Assembly: GCA_016214145.1 (NCBI GenBank)
Contig: JACRPA010000002.1
Coordinates: forward strand, 372,001-436,000
Reading direction: 5' to 3'
Length of the DNA: 64,000 nucleotides
Source of the DNA: Rhodocyclales bacterium
Lineage (GTDB): Bacteria > Pseudomonadota > Gammaproteobacteria > Burkholderiales > Rhodocyclaceae
Part shown: positions 49,356-58,181 of the stretch, piece by piece
Position numbering within the stretch: the stretch's first letter is position 1
Layout of the letters: every line of letters begins with the position of its first letter
Notes under the pieces: generated by a model
The model's database searches: none
What the model saw: only the letters and a program-made list of their open reading frames with translations
What the model was told of the DNA's origin: nothing
Made by a program: the position numbers and the translations under genes

Positions 49356-50945
49356 ATGACCTCTGCACAGGATGCGGCCTTTCCGGAAACCGAGGTCCTG
49401 ATCATCGGCGGCGGAGTGACCGGCACCGGGATCATGCGCGATCTCGCGCTGCGCGGCATCCGGAGCATCCTCATCGACCGCCACGACCTGTGCGCCGGCG
49501 CTTCCGGCGGCAATCACGGCCTTCTGCATTCCGGCGCCCGCTATGTCTCCACCGATCCGCACTCGGCGCGCGAATGCATGGAGGAGAACGAACTCCTGAA
49601 ACGCCTGGCGCCGCAATGCATCGAGGACACGGGCGGCCTGTTCGTCGCGGTGGCCGGGGATGCGCCGGACTTTGCCGGGCAGTTCGCCGGGCTGTGCGAA
49701 CGCGCCGGAATTCCCTGCGAGGAAATCGCCGTCGGCCAGGCACGCAGGCTCGAACCCGCGCTCTCCGACAAGCTGTTCAAGGCCTACCGCGTGCCGGATG
49801 CCGCCATCGACCCGTTCCGTCTCGCCCTGGAAAACGTCAATCACTCGCGCGCGCTTGCCGGCAGCGTGTATCACCCGCATGTCGAAATCCTCGGCTTCGA
49901 CATGGCCGGCGGCGAGATCCGTGCGGCGCACTGCCGCGACAACCGCAGCGGCCGGCTGCTCGCCATCCACGCCCGGCAGTTCGTCAACGCCGGCGGGGCC
50001 TGGGCCATGAACATCGCCAGGCTGGCGGGCTGCGACGACGTGCGCCTGCTCTACTCGAAAGGCACCCTGCTGGTCAGCAACGACCGGATCGCCCGCCACG
50101 TCGTCAACAGGCTGCGGCCGCCCGACGACGGCGACATCCTGGTGCCGGGGGGAACCGTGTCCCTGCTCGGCACCACGTCGACGCGCGTCGACGACCTGGA
50201 CAACATCGGCCCGACGGCGGCCGAAGTCGACCGCAACATCCGGGAGGGCGCGGCGATGATCCCAGCGCTCGCCGGCGCCCGATACATCCGGGCCTTTTCG
50301 CGGGTTCGCCCGCTGCTGCAAGGCGGCGGGACAGCCGAAGACCGCGCCGTCTCCCGCGGGTTCGCGCTCAGCGACCACCTGTCGCAGGGCCTGGCCAATT
50401 TCTGCACCATCACCGGCGGCAAGCTCACCACCTTCCGGCGAATGGCCGAAAGCGCCTCGGACCTCGTCGCGCGCCGGCTCGGCAACCACCGGCCCGGCAC
50501 GACCGCAAGCGTCCCGCTGCCCGATGACGAGACAAGCCGCTGGACCGAGCCGGGCGCCGCGCCGAGGCGCTGGGTCCGCGCCGGCGATGCCGGCGACACG
50601 ATCCTGTGCGAATGCGAAATGGTGTCCCGGTCGGCGGTCAACCAGATCGTCGAACATGCGCCTGAAATCGGCGAAGAGATGAGCATCGAGGCCATTGCCA
50701 TGCGCTCGCGCGCGGGCAAGGGCACCTGCCAGGGCTCCTTCTGCGGCATCCGGATCTGTTCCCATCTCTACGACACGGGCCATTATCGGGATGCCACCGG
50801 CCTGGCTCACCTGCGCGATTTCCTCGATGAGCGCTTCAAGGGACAGCGCAGCATCCTCTGGGGCCAGCAGGCGGCCCAGATGGAGCTGGCGGAAGCCCTG
50901 CATTGCGGCCTGCTCGGCCTCGATTCCCTGGAGCAGGACGGATGA
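49356..50945 (+). CDS. glpA: Anaerobic glycerol-3-phosphate dehydrogenase subunit A
   Basis: A 529-residue FAD enzyme oxidising glycerol-3-phosphate to dihydroxyacetone phosphate. The dinucleotide motif EVLIIGGGVTGTGIMRD is at 9-25, with GASGGNHGLLHSGARY after it. The C-terminal BFD-like [2Fe-2S] domain holds CECEMVSRSAVNQIVEHA and CQGSFCGIRIC. Length is near E. coli GlpA. The stop overlaps the glpB start in ATGA. Confidence 0.93.
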   Translation: MTSAQDAAFPETEVLIIGGGVTGTGIMRDLALRGIRSILIDRHDLCAGASGGNHGLLHSGARYVSTDPHSARECMEENELLKRLAPQCIEDTGGLFVAVAGDAPDFAGQFAGLCERAGIPCEEIAVGQARRLEPALSDKLFKAYRVPDAAIDPFRLALENVNHSRALAGSVYHPHVEILGFDMAGGEIRAAHCRDNRSGRLLAIHARQFVNAGGAWAMNIARLAGCDDVRLLYSKGTLLVSNDRIARHVVNRLRPPDDGDILVPGGTVSLLGTTSTRVDDLDNIGPTAAEVDRNIREGAAMIPALAGARYIRAFSRVRPLLQGGGTAEDRAVSRGFALSDHLSQGLANFCTITGGKLTTFRRMAESASDLVARRLGNHRPGTTASVPLPDDETSRWTEPGAAPRRWVRAGDAGDTILCECEMVSRSAVNQIVEHAPEIGEEMSIEAIAMRSRAGKGTCQGSFCGIRICSHLYDTGHYRDATGLAHLRDFLDERFKGQRSILWGQQAAQMELAEALHCGLLGLDSLEQDG

Positions 50946-52234
50946 AGGAGGACCGCCGGCAGTTCACCGTCCAGCTGGCCGTGATCGGCACGGGAATGGC
51001 CGGTTTTGCGGCGGCGGTCTTTGCCCTGAACCGGAACATCGTCACGGCCCTGACCGGCAACACCGGGGCCCTGGCCTACACCACGGGATACCTGGACCTG
51101 CTCGGCTGGCCGGACGGCGCAGCGTCGAGCATCAAAGATCCCTGGCAAGCCCTCGATGAGTTGCGCAAGGCGAGTGCGCATCATCCGCTCGTTCGAATTT
51201 CCGCAGACGATATCCGCCGTGCATTCGCCGAGTTCGCCGCCTTTCTGGGAGAGCACGGCATCGCCTACACCGTACCCGGGGAGCGCAACGTCACGGCCCT
51301 GACCCCGGCCGGCACGGTGAAGCCGACGTTCTGCGTGCCGGCCACCATGGCCGCAGGCCCCAAGGCCCTCGCCGCAAAGCGCCCCTGCGCGATCGTCGAT
51401 TTTGAAGGCCTCATGGGATTCAGCGCGCGCGAGTTCGTCGCCAATATCGGAGATCGCTGGCCAGGGCTGGCCGCGCGGCGCATTTCCTTTCCGGATGCGG
51501 GCCGGGGGGAAATCTATCCGGAAGTGATGGCGCGATCCCTGGAACTGGCCGTCACGCGGGAAAAGCTGGCCGCCGCGCTGAAGGCCGCCGCCGGAGATGC
51601 CGAAGTCATCGGCCTGCCGGCCATCCTCGGCATGCACCGCCCGGATCATGTCCTGGCCGAAATGCAAAGATTGACCGGCCTCGATCTATTCGAGATTCCG
51701 ACGATGCCGCCCTCGGTGCCCGGGGTCCGCCTGCGCGAACTTTTCGAGCAGGCCTTGCCGGGCCGGGGCGTGACCCTGATCCCGCAGCGGAAAGTCGCCG
51801 CGCTGCGCTTCGACGAAGCGGGCGCGACCCTGGATCTGAGCGACAACTTCGGCCCCATCCGCATCCTCGCCCAGGCGGTCATCCTGGCCACGGGGCGTTT
51901 TCTGAGCGGCGGCCTCGAAGCCCGCCCCGCCGCGATCCGCGAGCCGCTGCTGGATCTGCCGGTGACCCAGCCGGCAGGCCGGGGCGACTGGTACCGCGAA
52001 CGTTACACCGATGCTCGCGGCCACCCGATCCATCGCGCCGGCATCGAAACCGACGCCGCATTCAGGCCGCTCGGACGCGACGGACGCGCATATGACGATC
52101 GGCTCCATGCCGCCGGCGTCATCCTCGCCCACCAGGACTGGATTCGCAGCCGCAGCGGCGCGGGGATCGCCATCGCCAGCGCCTACCGGGCCGTGCAGGA
52201 AGTCGAACGCACTCTGTCCCGGGGCCGTGGCTAG
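50942..52234 (+). CDS. glpB: Anaerobic glycerol-3-phosphate dehydrogenase subunit B
   Basis: A 430-residue flavoprotein-like subunit. The start QLAVIGTGMAGFAAAVFALN is a dinucleotide fold; LTGNTGALAYTTGYLDLLG is the family signature. ATG at 50942 overlaps the glpA stop by 4 bp. It ends the operon; no glpK or glpR is seen. Confidence 0.93.
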   Translation: MKEDRRQFTVQLAVIGTGMAGFAAAVFALNRNIVTALTGNTGALAYTTGYLDLLGWPDGAASSIKDPWQALDELRKASAHHPLVRISADDIRRAFAEFAAFLGEHGIAYTVPGERNVTALTPAGTVKPTFCVPATMAAGPKALAAKRPCAIVDFEGLMGFSAREFVANIGDRWPGLAARRISFPDAGRGEIYPEVMARSLELAVTREKLAAALKAAAGDAEVIGLPAILGMHRPDHVLAEMQRLTGLDLFEIPTMPPSVPGVRLRELFEQALPGRGVTLIPQRKVAALRFDEAGATLDLSDNFGPIRILAQAVILATGRFLSGGLEARPAAIREPLLDLPVTQPAGRGDWYRERYTDARGHPIHRAGIETDAAFRPLGRDGRAYDDRLHAAGVILAHQDWIRSRSGAGIAIASAYRAVQEVERTLSRGRG

Positions 52235-52245
52235 TTCGCCCGCCG

Positions 52246-53064
52246 CTATTTGGCCTTGGCCGCCAGCAGTGCCTCGCACAGTTCGACGAACCCCGCCCCC
52301 GCCCGCGCCTGCGTCACATACGATGGCTTCGCCTCCAGCCGGTCGGCGAAGTCCATCACGTTCGCCACCCCCACCGAGTTCGGAAAGAACCCGAACATCG
52401 GCGCATCGTTGGGCGAATCCCCGACGAACACCCACCGCGCCCGCTCCTCCGCCGAATCCAGCGACACCCCGAACTCCTCCTGCAACATGCGCTTCGTCGT
52501 GGACAGCTTGTCGTAATCGCCGAACCAGCCATTGACGTGGATGGAGCTCACCTTGGCGCGCATGCCCGCCGCCTCCATGCGCCGCACGATGGCATCCACC
52601 GCCGTGAGCGGCAGCGGCGCCACATCCTCGCAGTAATCGATGGCCAGATCGGCGATGCGGCAGAACTGATCCGAGGCCAGCGCACAACCCGGCACGGCGG
52701 CGAGAATCTCCCGCGCCAGCGCATCGATGCGCGCCTGCCGGTCCGCCGGCGGCTGTCCGGCGAAGACCGTCCGCAGCTTCCTCGCCCCCGCGTCGTAGCG
52801 CATCCAGAACGCCCCGTTCTCCCCCACCACCCCATCCACCGGCCACATCCGCGCGATGTGGTCGCACCACCCGGCCGGACGGCCGGTGACGGGAATGACC
52901 TTGAAGCCGGCGGCATGCAGGCGCTCCAGCGCGGTGTAGGCGGCGGCGGTGAGATGGCCTTCGGTGGTGAGGGTGTCGTCGATGTCGGTGAGGACGCCGA
53001 CGATTCGGGTGCAGGTCGGCAAGGAAAAATCACTCAGCAGTTGCATGTTGTTCTTATCGTTCAT
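52246..53064 (-). CDS. HAD-IIB phosphatase (mannosyl-3-phosphoglycerate phosphatase-like)
   Basis: A 272-residue HAD hydrolase. Motif I DIDDTLTTEGHL, a cap domain, GVVGENGAFW and motif IV GDSPNDAPMFGFF identify the Cof-type group that includes mannosyl-3-phosphoglycerate, sucrose and trehalose phosphatases. The ATG at 53064 is chosen; ATG at 53046 is an alternative, and none has a clear Shine-Dalgarno. It converges on glpB with 11 bp between. A sugar phosphatase near glycerol-phosphate genes may suit, but the substrate is not known. Confidence 0.78.
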   Translation of the reverse strand: MNDKNNMQLLSDFSLPTCTRIVGVLTDIDDTLTTEGHLTAAAYTALERLHAAGFKVIPVTGRPAGWCDHIARMWPVDGVVGENGAFWMRYDAGARKLRTVFAGQPPADRQARIDALAREILAAVPGCALASDQFCRIADLAIDYCEDVAPLPLTAVDAIVRRMEAAGMRAKVSSIHVNGWFGDYDKLSTTKRMLQEEFGVSLDSAEERARWVFVGDSPNDAPMFGFFPNSVGVANVMDFADRLEAKPSYVTQARAGAGFVELCEALLAAKAK

Positions 53065-53114
53065 TTCTTGAAAGTCTTCATTCGTCCCTGGGCGGTAAGT
53101 CAAGATCATTCATA

Positions 53115-53610
53115 GGTACCGGAGTGAGCTAGGTACCATAAATTTCTTTGCTTATTTTCTGTTTTTGCGAAGATCAAACATCGTATTGTTGTAACGGCGC
53201 GCATAGTCTTCCCATTTTGCAGCGGAAGTCGCTTGCCACTCGGTTGTGAAATCTTCGCAGCGTGAGAGGACGCGAGTCGGCATAGGTACTTTTTTCGTTC
53301 CGCGATCCAGCGGTACAGCATTTGAGCAATGGGGTGCTCGCAAGTATTCGAGGTTGCCTACGGCAAAGGCCTCGCGAGCAGCCTTCTCAGGTGGGTTGGA
53401 TGGGAACGGTGCATTTGTTTCAGCAAGTAATGTTGCGCTCGCGAATAGCCCGATTAGAAATGCAAGAGAGCGCACGATGATCATAGGGGTCTTGTATACA
53501 GTTTGGCGTTTTGAATTCACAATGAACTGAACAGATTAAGTAGATTGATTAAGGGGCCAGCTTCGATTTTCTCTGAGAAATGCGAAACCGGGCTAGCTCA
53601 CTCCGGTACC
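53115..53610. repeat. 496-bp segment bounded by an 18-bp perfect inverted repeat
   Basis: GGTACCGGAGTGAGCTAG at 53115-53132 is exactly reversed as CTAGCTCACTCCGGTACC at 53593-53610. The segment holds one small secreted-protein gene and is AT-richer than its surroundings. A third partial copy of the motif (TGTACCGGAGTCGA) is at 54011-54024. Confidence 0.6.
53152..53484 (-). CDS. Small secreted protein of unknown function
   Basis: A 110-residue protein with a signal peptide (MIIVRSLAFLIGLFASATLLAETN). The mature part has two cysteines (CSN and RCEDF) that could form a disulfide. The ATG at 53484 gives the clean signal; a GTG at 53520 would add 12 residues. Base composition is lower in GC than neighbours. 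It lies inside the inverted-repeat-bounded segment. Confidence 0.6.
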   Translation of the reverse strand: MIIVRSLAFLIGLFASATLLAETNAPFPSNPPEKAAREAFAVGNLEYLRAPHCSNAVPLDRGTKKVPMPTRVLSRCEDFTTEWQATSAAKWEDYARRYNNTMFDLRKNRK

Positions 53611-53621
53611 TTTGATTGCAA

Positions 53622-53948
53622 TTAATCCGGTGTCGCATCTCCGTCTCCCATTGGATGAAGAACGTCATCGGGAGAACGAATGTAGCCACGCTCATTCAAG
53701 CGCCCCAATCCTGTCACGTATTGATCGCCCATGTCCGGTTCCTTGGGGTAAGTACCCTTGCTTGGCTCCGGGGAGTTACGCAGAACAGCCAAGGTGACAA
53801 TGGCTCCAAGAATCGGAACAAGCCATATGAAAAACAACTGTGCAATGCGTTGCGTGGGAGAAGCGAGTTCGTCTCGAATGCTTCGGCGTGACGCATAAAC
53901 GTTCAACGCAACCCAGCCAGCAATACCGATCAGCGCAATGAGTTCCAA
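53622..53948 (-). CDS. Small membrane protein of unknown function
   Basis: A 108-residue protein with two predicted helices (ELIALIGIAGWVALNVYA and RIAQLFFIWLVPILGAIVTLAVL), then a polar tail. I recognise no domain. Start TTG at 53948, the only start near the first helix. Lower GC than flanking core genes. Confidence 0.55.
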   Translation of the reverse strand: MELIALIGIAGWVALNVYASRRSIRDELASPTQRIAQLFFIWLVPILGAIVTLAVLRNSPEPSKGTYPKEPDMGDQYVTGLGRLNERGYIRSPDDVLHPMGDGDATPD

Positions 53949-53989
53949 GTTAGCTCGCTTTCGCCTGGGCAGTTTGATGATTCATCAGT

Positions 53990-54015
53990 TAACCAAATGT
54001 ACTAACCAAATGTAC
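53990..54015. repeat. Tandem duplication of 13 bp
   Basis: TAACCAAATGTAC occurs twice in a row (53990-54002, 54003-54015), followed by CGGAGTCG. It lies in the 91-bp gap between two small membrane-protein genes. Confidence 0.7.
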
Positions 54016-54039
54016 CGGAGTCGAAATCGTTTTAGGCAA

Positions 54040-54423
54040 TTATTCCTCATGCGCTGCTTTATCCGGCCAGTTCTTCCTGTGCCAGGCTCCCATTTGCCTG
54101 GCCGCCGTATTGAGCAGGAGCCATAACGACATGGGCAAGGCAACGAATACACAAGGAATCATGAGGAACAGTCCATGATCCACAAGGGGAGTGAAGTCTG
54201 CTCCCCAAAGAAAACAATCGTGGATGCCTTTGAAATTGCCACGACAGGTGAAGAAATCGAGTCCGGCGGATCCGAACTGCCAACCTAGCCACGTATAGGC
54301 GACAGGCAAAATCGACAGGAAATATCGCGTCGCCCAGGCCATCTGCCCCTCTCTTCGGGAAAGCAGAAGCGGCGGCACACACAGTACGAACGCAAGCAAG
54401 GCCAAAAGAGCGGCGCTGAGCAT
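54040..54423 (-). CDS. Small membrane protein of unknown function
   Basis: A 127-residue protein with three to four membrane helices (MLSAALLALLAFVLCVPPLLL first, then YFLSILPVAYTWLGW and LFLMIPCVFVALPMSLWLLL) and a short polar tail. ATG at 54423 is preferred to the TTG at 54441. No family recognised. It is the third small gene of the low-GC pocket. Confidence 0.55.
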   Translation of the reverse strand: MLSAALLALLAFVLCVPPLLLSRREGQMAWATRYFLSILPVAYTWLGWQFGSAGLDFFTCRGNFKGIHDCFLWGADFTPLVDHGLFLMIPCVFVALPMSLWLLLNTAARQMGAWHRKNWPDKAAHEE

Positions 54424-54503
54424 CTCGGGGCATGGCTCCAATATCGCAACGGCTAACTATATCGCATATTGATGACCGTTCCCGATTCCAGGCCTCCGCC
54501 AAT

Positions 54504-54529
54504 CGCCGTATCACAGCGGCTGACTTTTC
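54504..54529 (+). repeat. Dispersed ~26-bp motif, copy 8
   Basis: CGCCGTATCACAGCGGCTGA followed by CTTTTC, in the 214-bp gap between the small membrane gene and the toxin-antitoxin pair. Apart from this copy and the operator at 54588-54607 I see nothing else in the gap. Confidence 0.7.
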
Positions 54530-54587
54530 CTGTCAGCACACCAGGGCCTGTCGGCGCCGGCCTTCGCGAACCCCGCAAATTGCGTGC

Positions 54588-54607
54588 TGTAGCACCGATG
54601 TGCTACA
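54588..54607. promoter_or_regulatory. 20-bp palindromic operator of the RHH/ParE-like pair
   Basis: TGTAGCAC-CGAT-GTGCTACA is a perfect dyad 30 bp before the antitoxin start, a usual place for ribbon-helix-helix autoregulation. Confidence 0.7.
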
Positions 54608-54637
54608 TTGGCGCTCGTCCCGTGTTTGGAGCCTGAC

Positions 54638-54922
54638 ATGCCTACGACCACCATTCGCCTGCCGGATGACCTGAAAGCCCGCATTGCCGCTGCGGCAAAA
54701 CGCGCCGGTACGACGACGCATGGATTCATTCTCGATGCGATTGCCGAGAAAACCGAGCAAGCCGAACGTCGCGCCGATTTCGATGCCGTGGCGGAAGCGC
54801 GCTATGCCGCCATTGTGGCTTCCGGCAAAACCATTCCGTGGCGCGAAATGCGCGACTATCTGGAAGCGCGCATGGCCGGCAAGGCCGCGAAGCGCCCCTC
54901 GGCGCGCAAGCTGGCGCGCTGA
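54638..54922 (+). CDS. Ribbon-helix-helix antitoxin
   Basis: A 94-residue protein starting with the RHH strand and helices (PTTTIRLPDDLKARIAAAAKRAGTTTHGFILDAI) and ending in a basic toxin-binding tail. ATG at 54638 follows GGAGCCTGAC. It is paired with the RelE/ParE-type gene 2 bp downstream and bears its own operator upstream. Confidence 0.87.
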   Translation: MPTTTIRLPDDLKARIAAAAKRAGTTTHGFILDAIAEKTEQAERRADFDAVAEARYAAIVASGKTIPWREMRDYLEARMAGKAAKRPSARKLAR

Positions 54923-54924
54923 AG

Positions 54925-55233
54925 GTGTCCCGCGTCGAGCTGGCGCCGGAGATTGCAGGGGATTTCGATCGCATCCTCGATCATCTGGCGAGCCATGAGG
55001 TGGAAAATCCCGGGCAGCGCCTCGGCGAAATCATCGCTGCCCTGGATATCCTGGAGCGAAATCCGTTGATCGGCCGCCCGGTGGCGAATGCCAAGCGCGA
55101 ACTCGTGATCGGTCGTCGTTCCCATGGTTATGTGGCCTTGTATCGCTACGTGCCCGAGATGGACACGGTGTTCGTGCTGGCGATACGCAGCCAGCGCGAG
55201 GCGGGATATTCCGAACGGGATCCGGCCGGATAA
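54925..55233 (+). CDS. RelE/ParE-family toxin
   Basis: A 102-residue ParE/RelE-fold protein: AGDFDRILDHLASHEVENPGQRLGEIIAALDILERNPLIGRPV is the family pattern, and the end GYVALYRYVPEMDTVFVLAIRSQREAGY matches ParE-like members. ParE poisons gyrase and RelE cuts mRNA; which applies here cannot be told. The start is GTG at 54925. Confidence 0.85.
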   Translation: MSRVELAPEIAGDFDRILDHLASHEVENPGQRLGEIIAALDILERNPLIGRPVANAKRELVIGRRSHGYVALYRYVPEMDTVFVLAIRSQREAGYSERDPAG

Positions 55234-55252
55234 CTGCCCAGGGAATCCCCGC

Positions 55253-55909
55253 TTGCCCCCCACCCGCCTGATCCTCCTCTTCGTCGTGGCCGTCTTCCTG
55301 GTCACGGTCGTGCAGATCGGCATCCTCCAGGTGGCCTTCTCGCGGCTGGGGCTGTCGGCGGATTCGGCGACGATGCTGCTGATGCTCACGCTGTTCGGCA
55401 GCATGCTCAACCTGCCGCTGTTCACCGTGCGCACCGATCCCGTCGAGCAGGAGAAGCGCCTGCACGACATTCCGCGCATGCTGCTGAAGCGCATCAAGGT
55501 GATTCCGGGCAGGACGATCATCGCGGTGAATGTCGGCGGCTGCGTGGTGCCGCTGGCGTTTTCGCTTTACCTGTTCAACCACAGCCAGCCGGATGGGCTG
55601 CACGTGATCGCCACCGTCGCGGCGGTGGCGATGGTGTCCTACGGGATCAGCTTTTCCGTGCCGAAGGTCGGCATCGCCATGCCGATACTGATCGCGCCGC
55701 TGGCGGCGGCGATGGTTGCGCTGGCGCTCGACCCGGAGCAGGCGCCGGCGCTGGCCTACATCGGCGGCACGCTGGGGGTGCTGATCGGCGCGGACATCCT
55801 GCGGCTGAAGGACATCGGCAAGCTCGGCGAGCCGGTGGCGTCGATCGGCGGGGCGGGTAGTTTCGACGGAATATTCGTGACGGGGATGGTGGCGGTGCTG
55901 CTGACGTGA
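55253..55909 (+). CDS. DUF1614 family membrane protein
   Basis: A 218-residue integral membrane protein with about six helices (LILLFVVAVFLVTVVQI first). The IPGRTIIAVNVGGCVVPLAFSLYL and GGAGSFDGIFVTGMVAVLL segments are the DUF1614 hallmarks. Function is unknown. The start is the TTG at 55253; no ATG is near. It is in the same direction as the toxin pair but probably separate. Confidence 0.75.
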   Translation: MPPTRLILLFVVAVFLVTVVQIGILQVAFSRLGLSADSATMLLMLTLFGSMLNLPLFTVRTDPVEQEKRLHDIPRMLLKRIKVIPGRTIIAVNVGGCVVPLAFSLYLFNHSQPDGLHVIATVAAVAMVSYGISFSVPKVGIAMPILIAPLAAAMVALALDPEQAPALAYIGGTLGVLIGADILRLKDIGKLGEPVASIGGAGSFDGIFVTGMVAVLLT

Positions 55910-55910
55910 C

Positions 55911-55950
55911 CCTTCGATACGCCCGCAGCGCGGGCTACTCAGGGCGAACG
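55911..55950. repeat. CCTTCGATACGC...GGGCGAACGG repeat, copy 1
   Basis: CCTTCGATACGCCCGCAGCG and CGGGCTACTCAGGGCGAACGG form a 40-bp element just after the DUF1614 stop. A fuller two-armed version is at 60877-60957. Confidence 0.6.
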
Positions 55951-55962
55951 GTGGAGGAAGTC

Positions 55963-56946
55963 ATGACGAAAGTGCTGCTGTTCCTCATCAAGCTGGTGCA
56001 AAGCCTGATGCTGCTGTCGGCGATGGCGGCGTTCGGCTATGGGGCTTTTCATCTTTCCCAGGCGGCGTGGTGGCGATTCGCGGGCGAGACCGTGCAGGGC
56101 CAGGTCGTCGAGGAAGGGATGAGCACGGAGCGGCGCTCGAATCCGCAGGCGAGTTCCGGCCGCACCGTCACGCAGTACGAAACCGTCCTGGTCTACCGGC
56201 CGGTGGCGCAGTACGTCGCGCCGCGGGATCGCAGCCGGGCGCACTTCGTCGCGGCGACGCTGACGCTGGAAGGCCGCGAGGCCGCAGCCTACCTCAAGGG
56301 CAGCACGGTCGAGGTGCGCGTCGACCCGGCCGCGCCCGAGAGCGCCTATCTCCCCCTGCCGGCGGGCGCGTACTTCTGGCCGGCGGTGGGCTTCTTCGCC
56401 GGCGGCGCCGCCCTGCTGGTGCTCGTCGCCTTCTTTTATCTGCACGAAGCGGCGTTCGGGCGCGATCTCTCCGCCGGCGTGTCGCTGTTCCGCCGGCTGC
56501 GCACGGGCCACGCCGTCGGCTTCGCCCTGCTGGCCGCGGCGCTGCTGGGCGGCACCCACTACATCGCGAACGGACTCGTCGCCCCGCCGCCGCCCGGCGC
56601 GAAGCTCAATGCCTCCGAAGCGCTGCTGGCGGGCCTGCCCTTCGTCGGGCCGCAAATCGCCGCCGGCATGCTGGAGACGGCCATCGGCAGCGGCAACCGC
56701 GCCGCCATCGACCGCTATCTCGATGCCCATGCCGAATCGCCCGGACGCTTTCCCCTCGAGGACGAGCCGCCGCGCCTCCTGCAGGCGGCGGTGCTGCACC
56801 GCGACCTGGCGACGCTGAAGCGCCTGCTGGCGCTCGGCCTGCGGCCCTCCGACGACCCGCTCTTCGATGCGCGGTTGACGGCGGAGCAGATGAAATTGCC
56901 GGAATATGCTGCGGCGCTGCGGGAGGCGGAGGGAGAAAGGAAGTAG
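55963..56946 (+). CDS. DUF3592 membrane protein with helical C-terminal domain
   Basis: A 327-residue protein with three helices (LLSAMAAFGYGAFHLS, FWPAVGFFAGGAALLVLVAFFY, VGFALLAAALLGGTHYI). Residues 40-120 form a DUF3592-type domain with the VRVDPAAPESAYLPL segment. The last 100 residues look ankyrin-like (LLQAAVLHRDLATLKRLLALGLRP). ATG at 55963 has GGTGGAGGAAG upstream. Not recognised beyond the domains. Confidence 0.7.
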   Translation: MTKVLLFLIKLVQSLMLLSAMAAFGYGAFHLSQAAWWRFAGETVQGQVVEEGMSTERRSNPQASSGRTVTQYETVLVYRPVAQYVAPRDRSRAHFVAATLTLEGREAAAYLKGSTVEVRVDPAAPESAYLPLPAGAYFWPAVGFFAGGAALLVLVAFFYLHEAAFGRDLSAGVSLFRRLRTGHAVGFALLAAALLGGTHYIANGLVAPPPPGAKLNASEALLAGLPFVGPQIAAGMLETAIGSGNRAAIDRYLDAHAESPGRFPLEDEPPRLLQAAVLHRDLATLKRLLALGLRPSDDPLFDARLTAEQMKLPEYAAALREAEGERK

Positions 56947-56953
56947 GAACGTC

Positions 56954-56973
56954 GATTCCCGCTTATGCGGGAA
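56954..56973. repeat. Partial GTCATTCCCGCG-family hairpin
   Basis: GATTCCCGCTTATGCGGGAA forms a short hairpin of the same family without its other half. Confidence 0.5.
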
Positions 56974-57022
56974 CTTGATTAGCGACAATATTCAACAACC
57001 CTGCGGGGCGGGGAAAGAGGAT

Positions 57023-58162
57023 TCATTTGGCCGCTTCGGGCTGGGCGTCCTGCTTGAACCTGGTGACGGCGTCGTGGAGTTCCTTGCGCAGCTCGGCGGC
57101 GGAGCGCTTCTTGCCCTTCCTGCCCTGTTCTTTCTGCAGGCGGTCGAGGATGCCGGAAATCTCCGACGGCGCGTCGGCGCCGCCGGCGGCCTGGGCGGGC
57201 GTGGTGACGGCGGCGCCGGCCTTGACGGCTTCGTAGAGCAGCTCGGCGCGCTCGCGCCCGGCCTGCTTGCGCTCGGCGGTGATCACCAGCACCTCGGGCT
57301 TGCCGCCCTTGCCCTTCTGCGTCTTCAGCGTCGACACCTCGCTGTCGTGCCGGTGCAGCGCGAGGGCGGCGTAAAGCGCCTTGCGCAGCGCGTCGGTCGG
57401 CTTGCCCTCGGCCTGGGCCTGGCGCATCTTTTCGACGATCTCGCTTATCTCCGGCGGCGCAGGGACGGACTTCTTCGCTTCGCCGAAGGCCTCCGGCGCC
57501 TTCACCGCGCGGGCGAATTCCTCGGCGTTCGAGACCATTTTCGCGATGCCGTAATTCCTGTTGCGCATGGCGAAGGCGAGTGCGCTGTCGCCCCACTCGT
57601 TGATGGGCGCGGTGTCGGCGCCGGCTTCGAGCAGCGTGCGGGCAATGTCGGCCTGCCCCTCGCGCGCCGCCATCATCAGCGCGGTCGAGTCGTTCGGCGT
57701 GCGGGCGTTGACGTCGGCGCCCTTCTCGATGAGCAGGCGGGCGATGTCGGCGCGGCCGGCGAAGGCGGCGTAGTGCAGCGCGCCCCATTGCTTGTCGGCC
57801 CGGTTCACTTCGGCGCCGCGCGCGAGCAGCCAGCGCACGGCGTCGGCATGCCCGCGCCAGGCGGCGAGCTGCAGGGCGCGCTCGCCATGGCGGTTCATGA
57901 GGTTCACGTCGGCGCCGCGGGCGTGGAAGAGTTCCATGATATCGAGGTTGCCGATCCACGCGCCGATCATCAGGCCGCTGCCGATGCGGTCGGCCAGGTA
58001 GTCCGGCGGCAGGCCCTCCGCCAGCCATTCCTTCACGGCCCAGGTGTTGCCCGCCTCGACGGCGACGCCGAACTGGAGCGGCGTGGGCGGGACGGGCGGC
58101 GCGGCCCAGGCCGGGCGCAGCAGGCAGACGAGGACGGCCAGCAGGGATAACGCGTATCTCAT
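57023..58162 (-). CDS. Secreted ankyrin-repeat protein
   Basis: A 379-residue protein with a signal peptide (RYALSLLAVLVCLLRPAWA) and about five ankyrin repeats (residues 35-195): units with GNLDIMELFHARGADVNLMN, GHADAVRWLLARGAEVNR, GRADIARLLIEKGADVNAR and GQADIARTLLEAGADTAP. The rest is charged and helical. ATG at 58162 is chosen; the longer frame upstream is not credible. It is divergent from the TonB-like gene with 19 bp between, where an 8-bp dyad (TGGGCCAT...ATGGCCCA) spans both starts. Confidence 0.82.
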   Translation of the reverse strand: MRYALSLLAVLVCLLRPAWAAPPVPPTPLQFGVAVEAGNTWAVKEWLAEGLPPDYLADRIGSGLMIGAWIGNLDIMELFHARGADVNLMNRHGERALQLAAWRGHADAVRWLLARGAEVNRADKQWGALHYAAFAGRADIARLLIEKGADVNARTPNDSTALMMAAREGQADIARTLLEAGADTAPINEWGDSALAFAMRNRNYGIAKMVSNAEEFARAVKAPEAFGEAKKSVPAPPEISEIVEKMRQAQAEGKPTDALRKALYAALALHRHDSEVSTLKTQKGKGGKPEVLVITAERKQAGRERAELLYEAVKAGAAVTTPAQAAGGADAPSEISGILDRLQKEQGRKGKKRSAAELRKELHDAVTRFKQDAQPEAAK

Positions 58163-58181
58163 GGGCCATTTATAGCAAAAT

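Noticed and set aside
53100-54640. Integron gene-cassette array
   Set aside because: The small genes and repeats suggested cassettes, but I find no clear attC sites (R'' and R' boxes with GTTRRRY) and no integrase gene.
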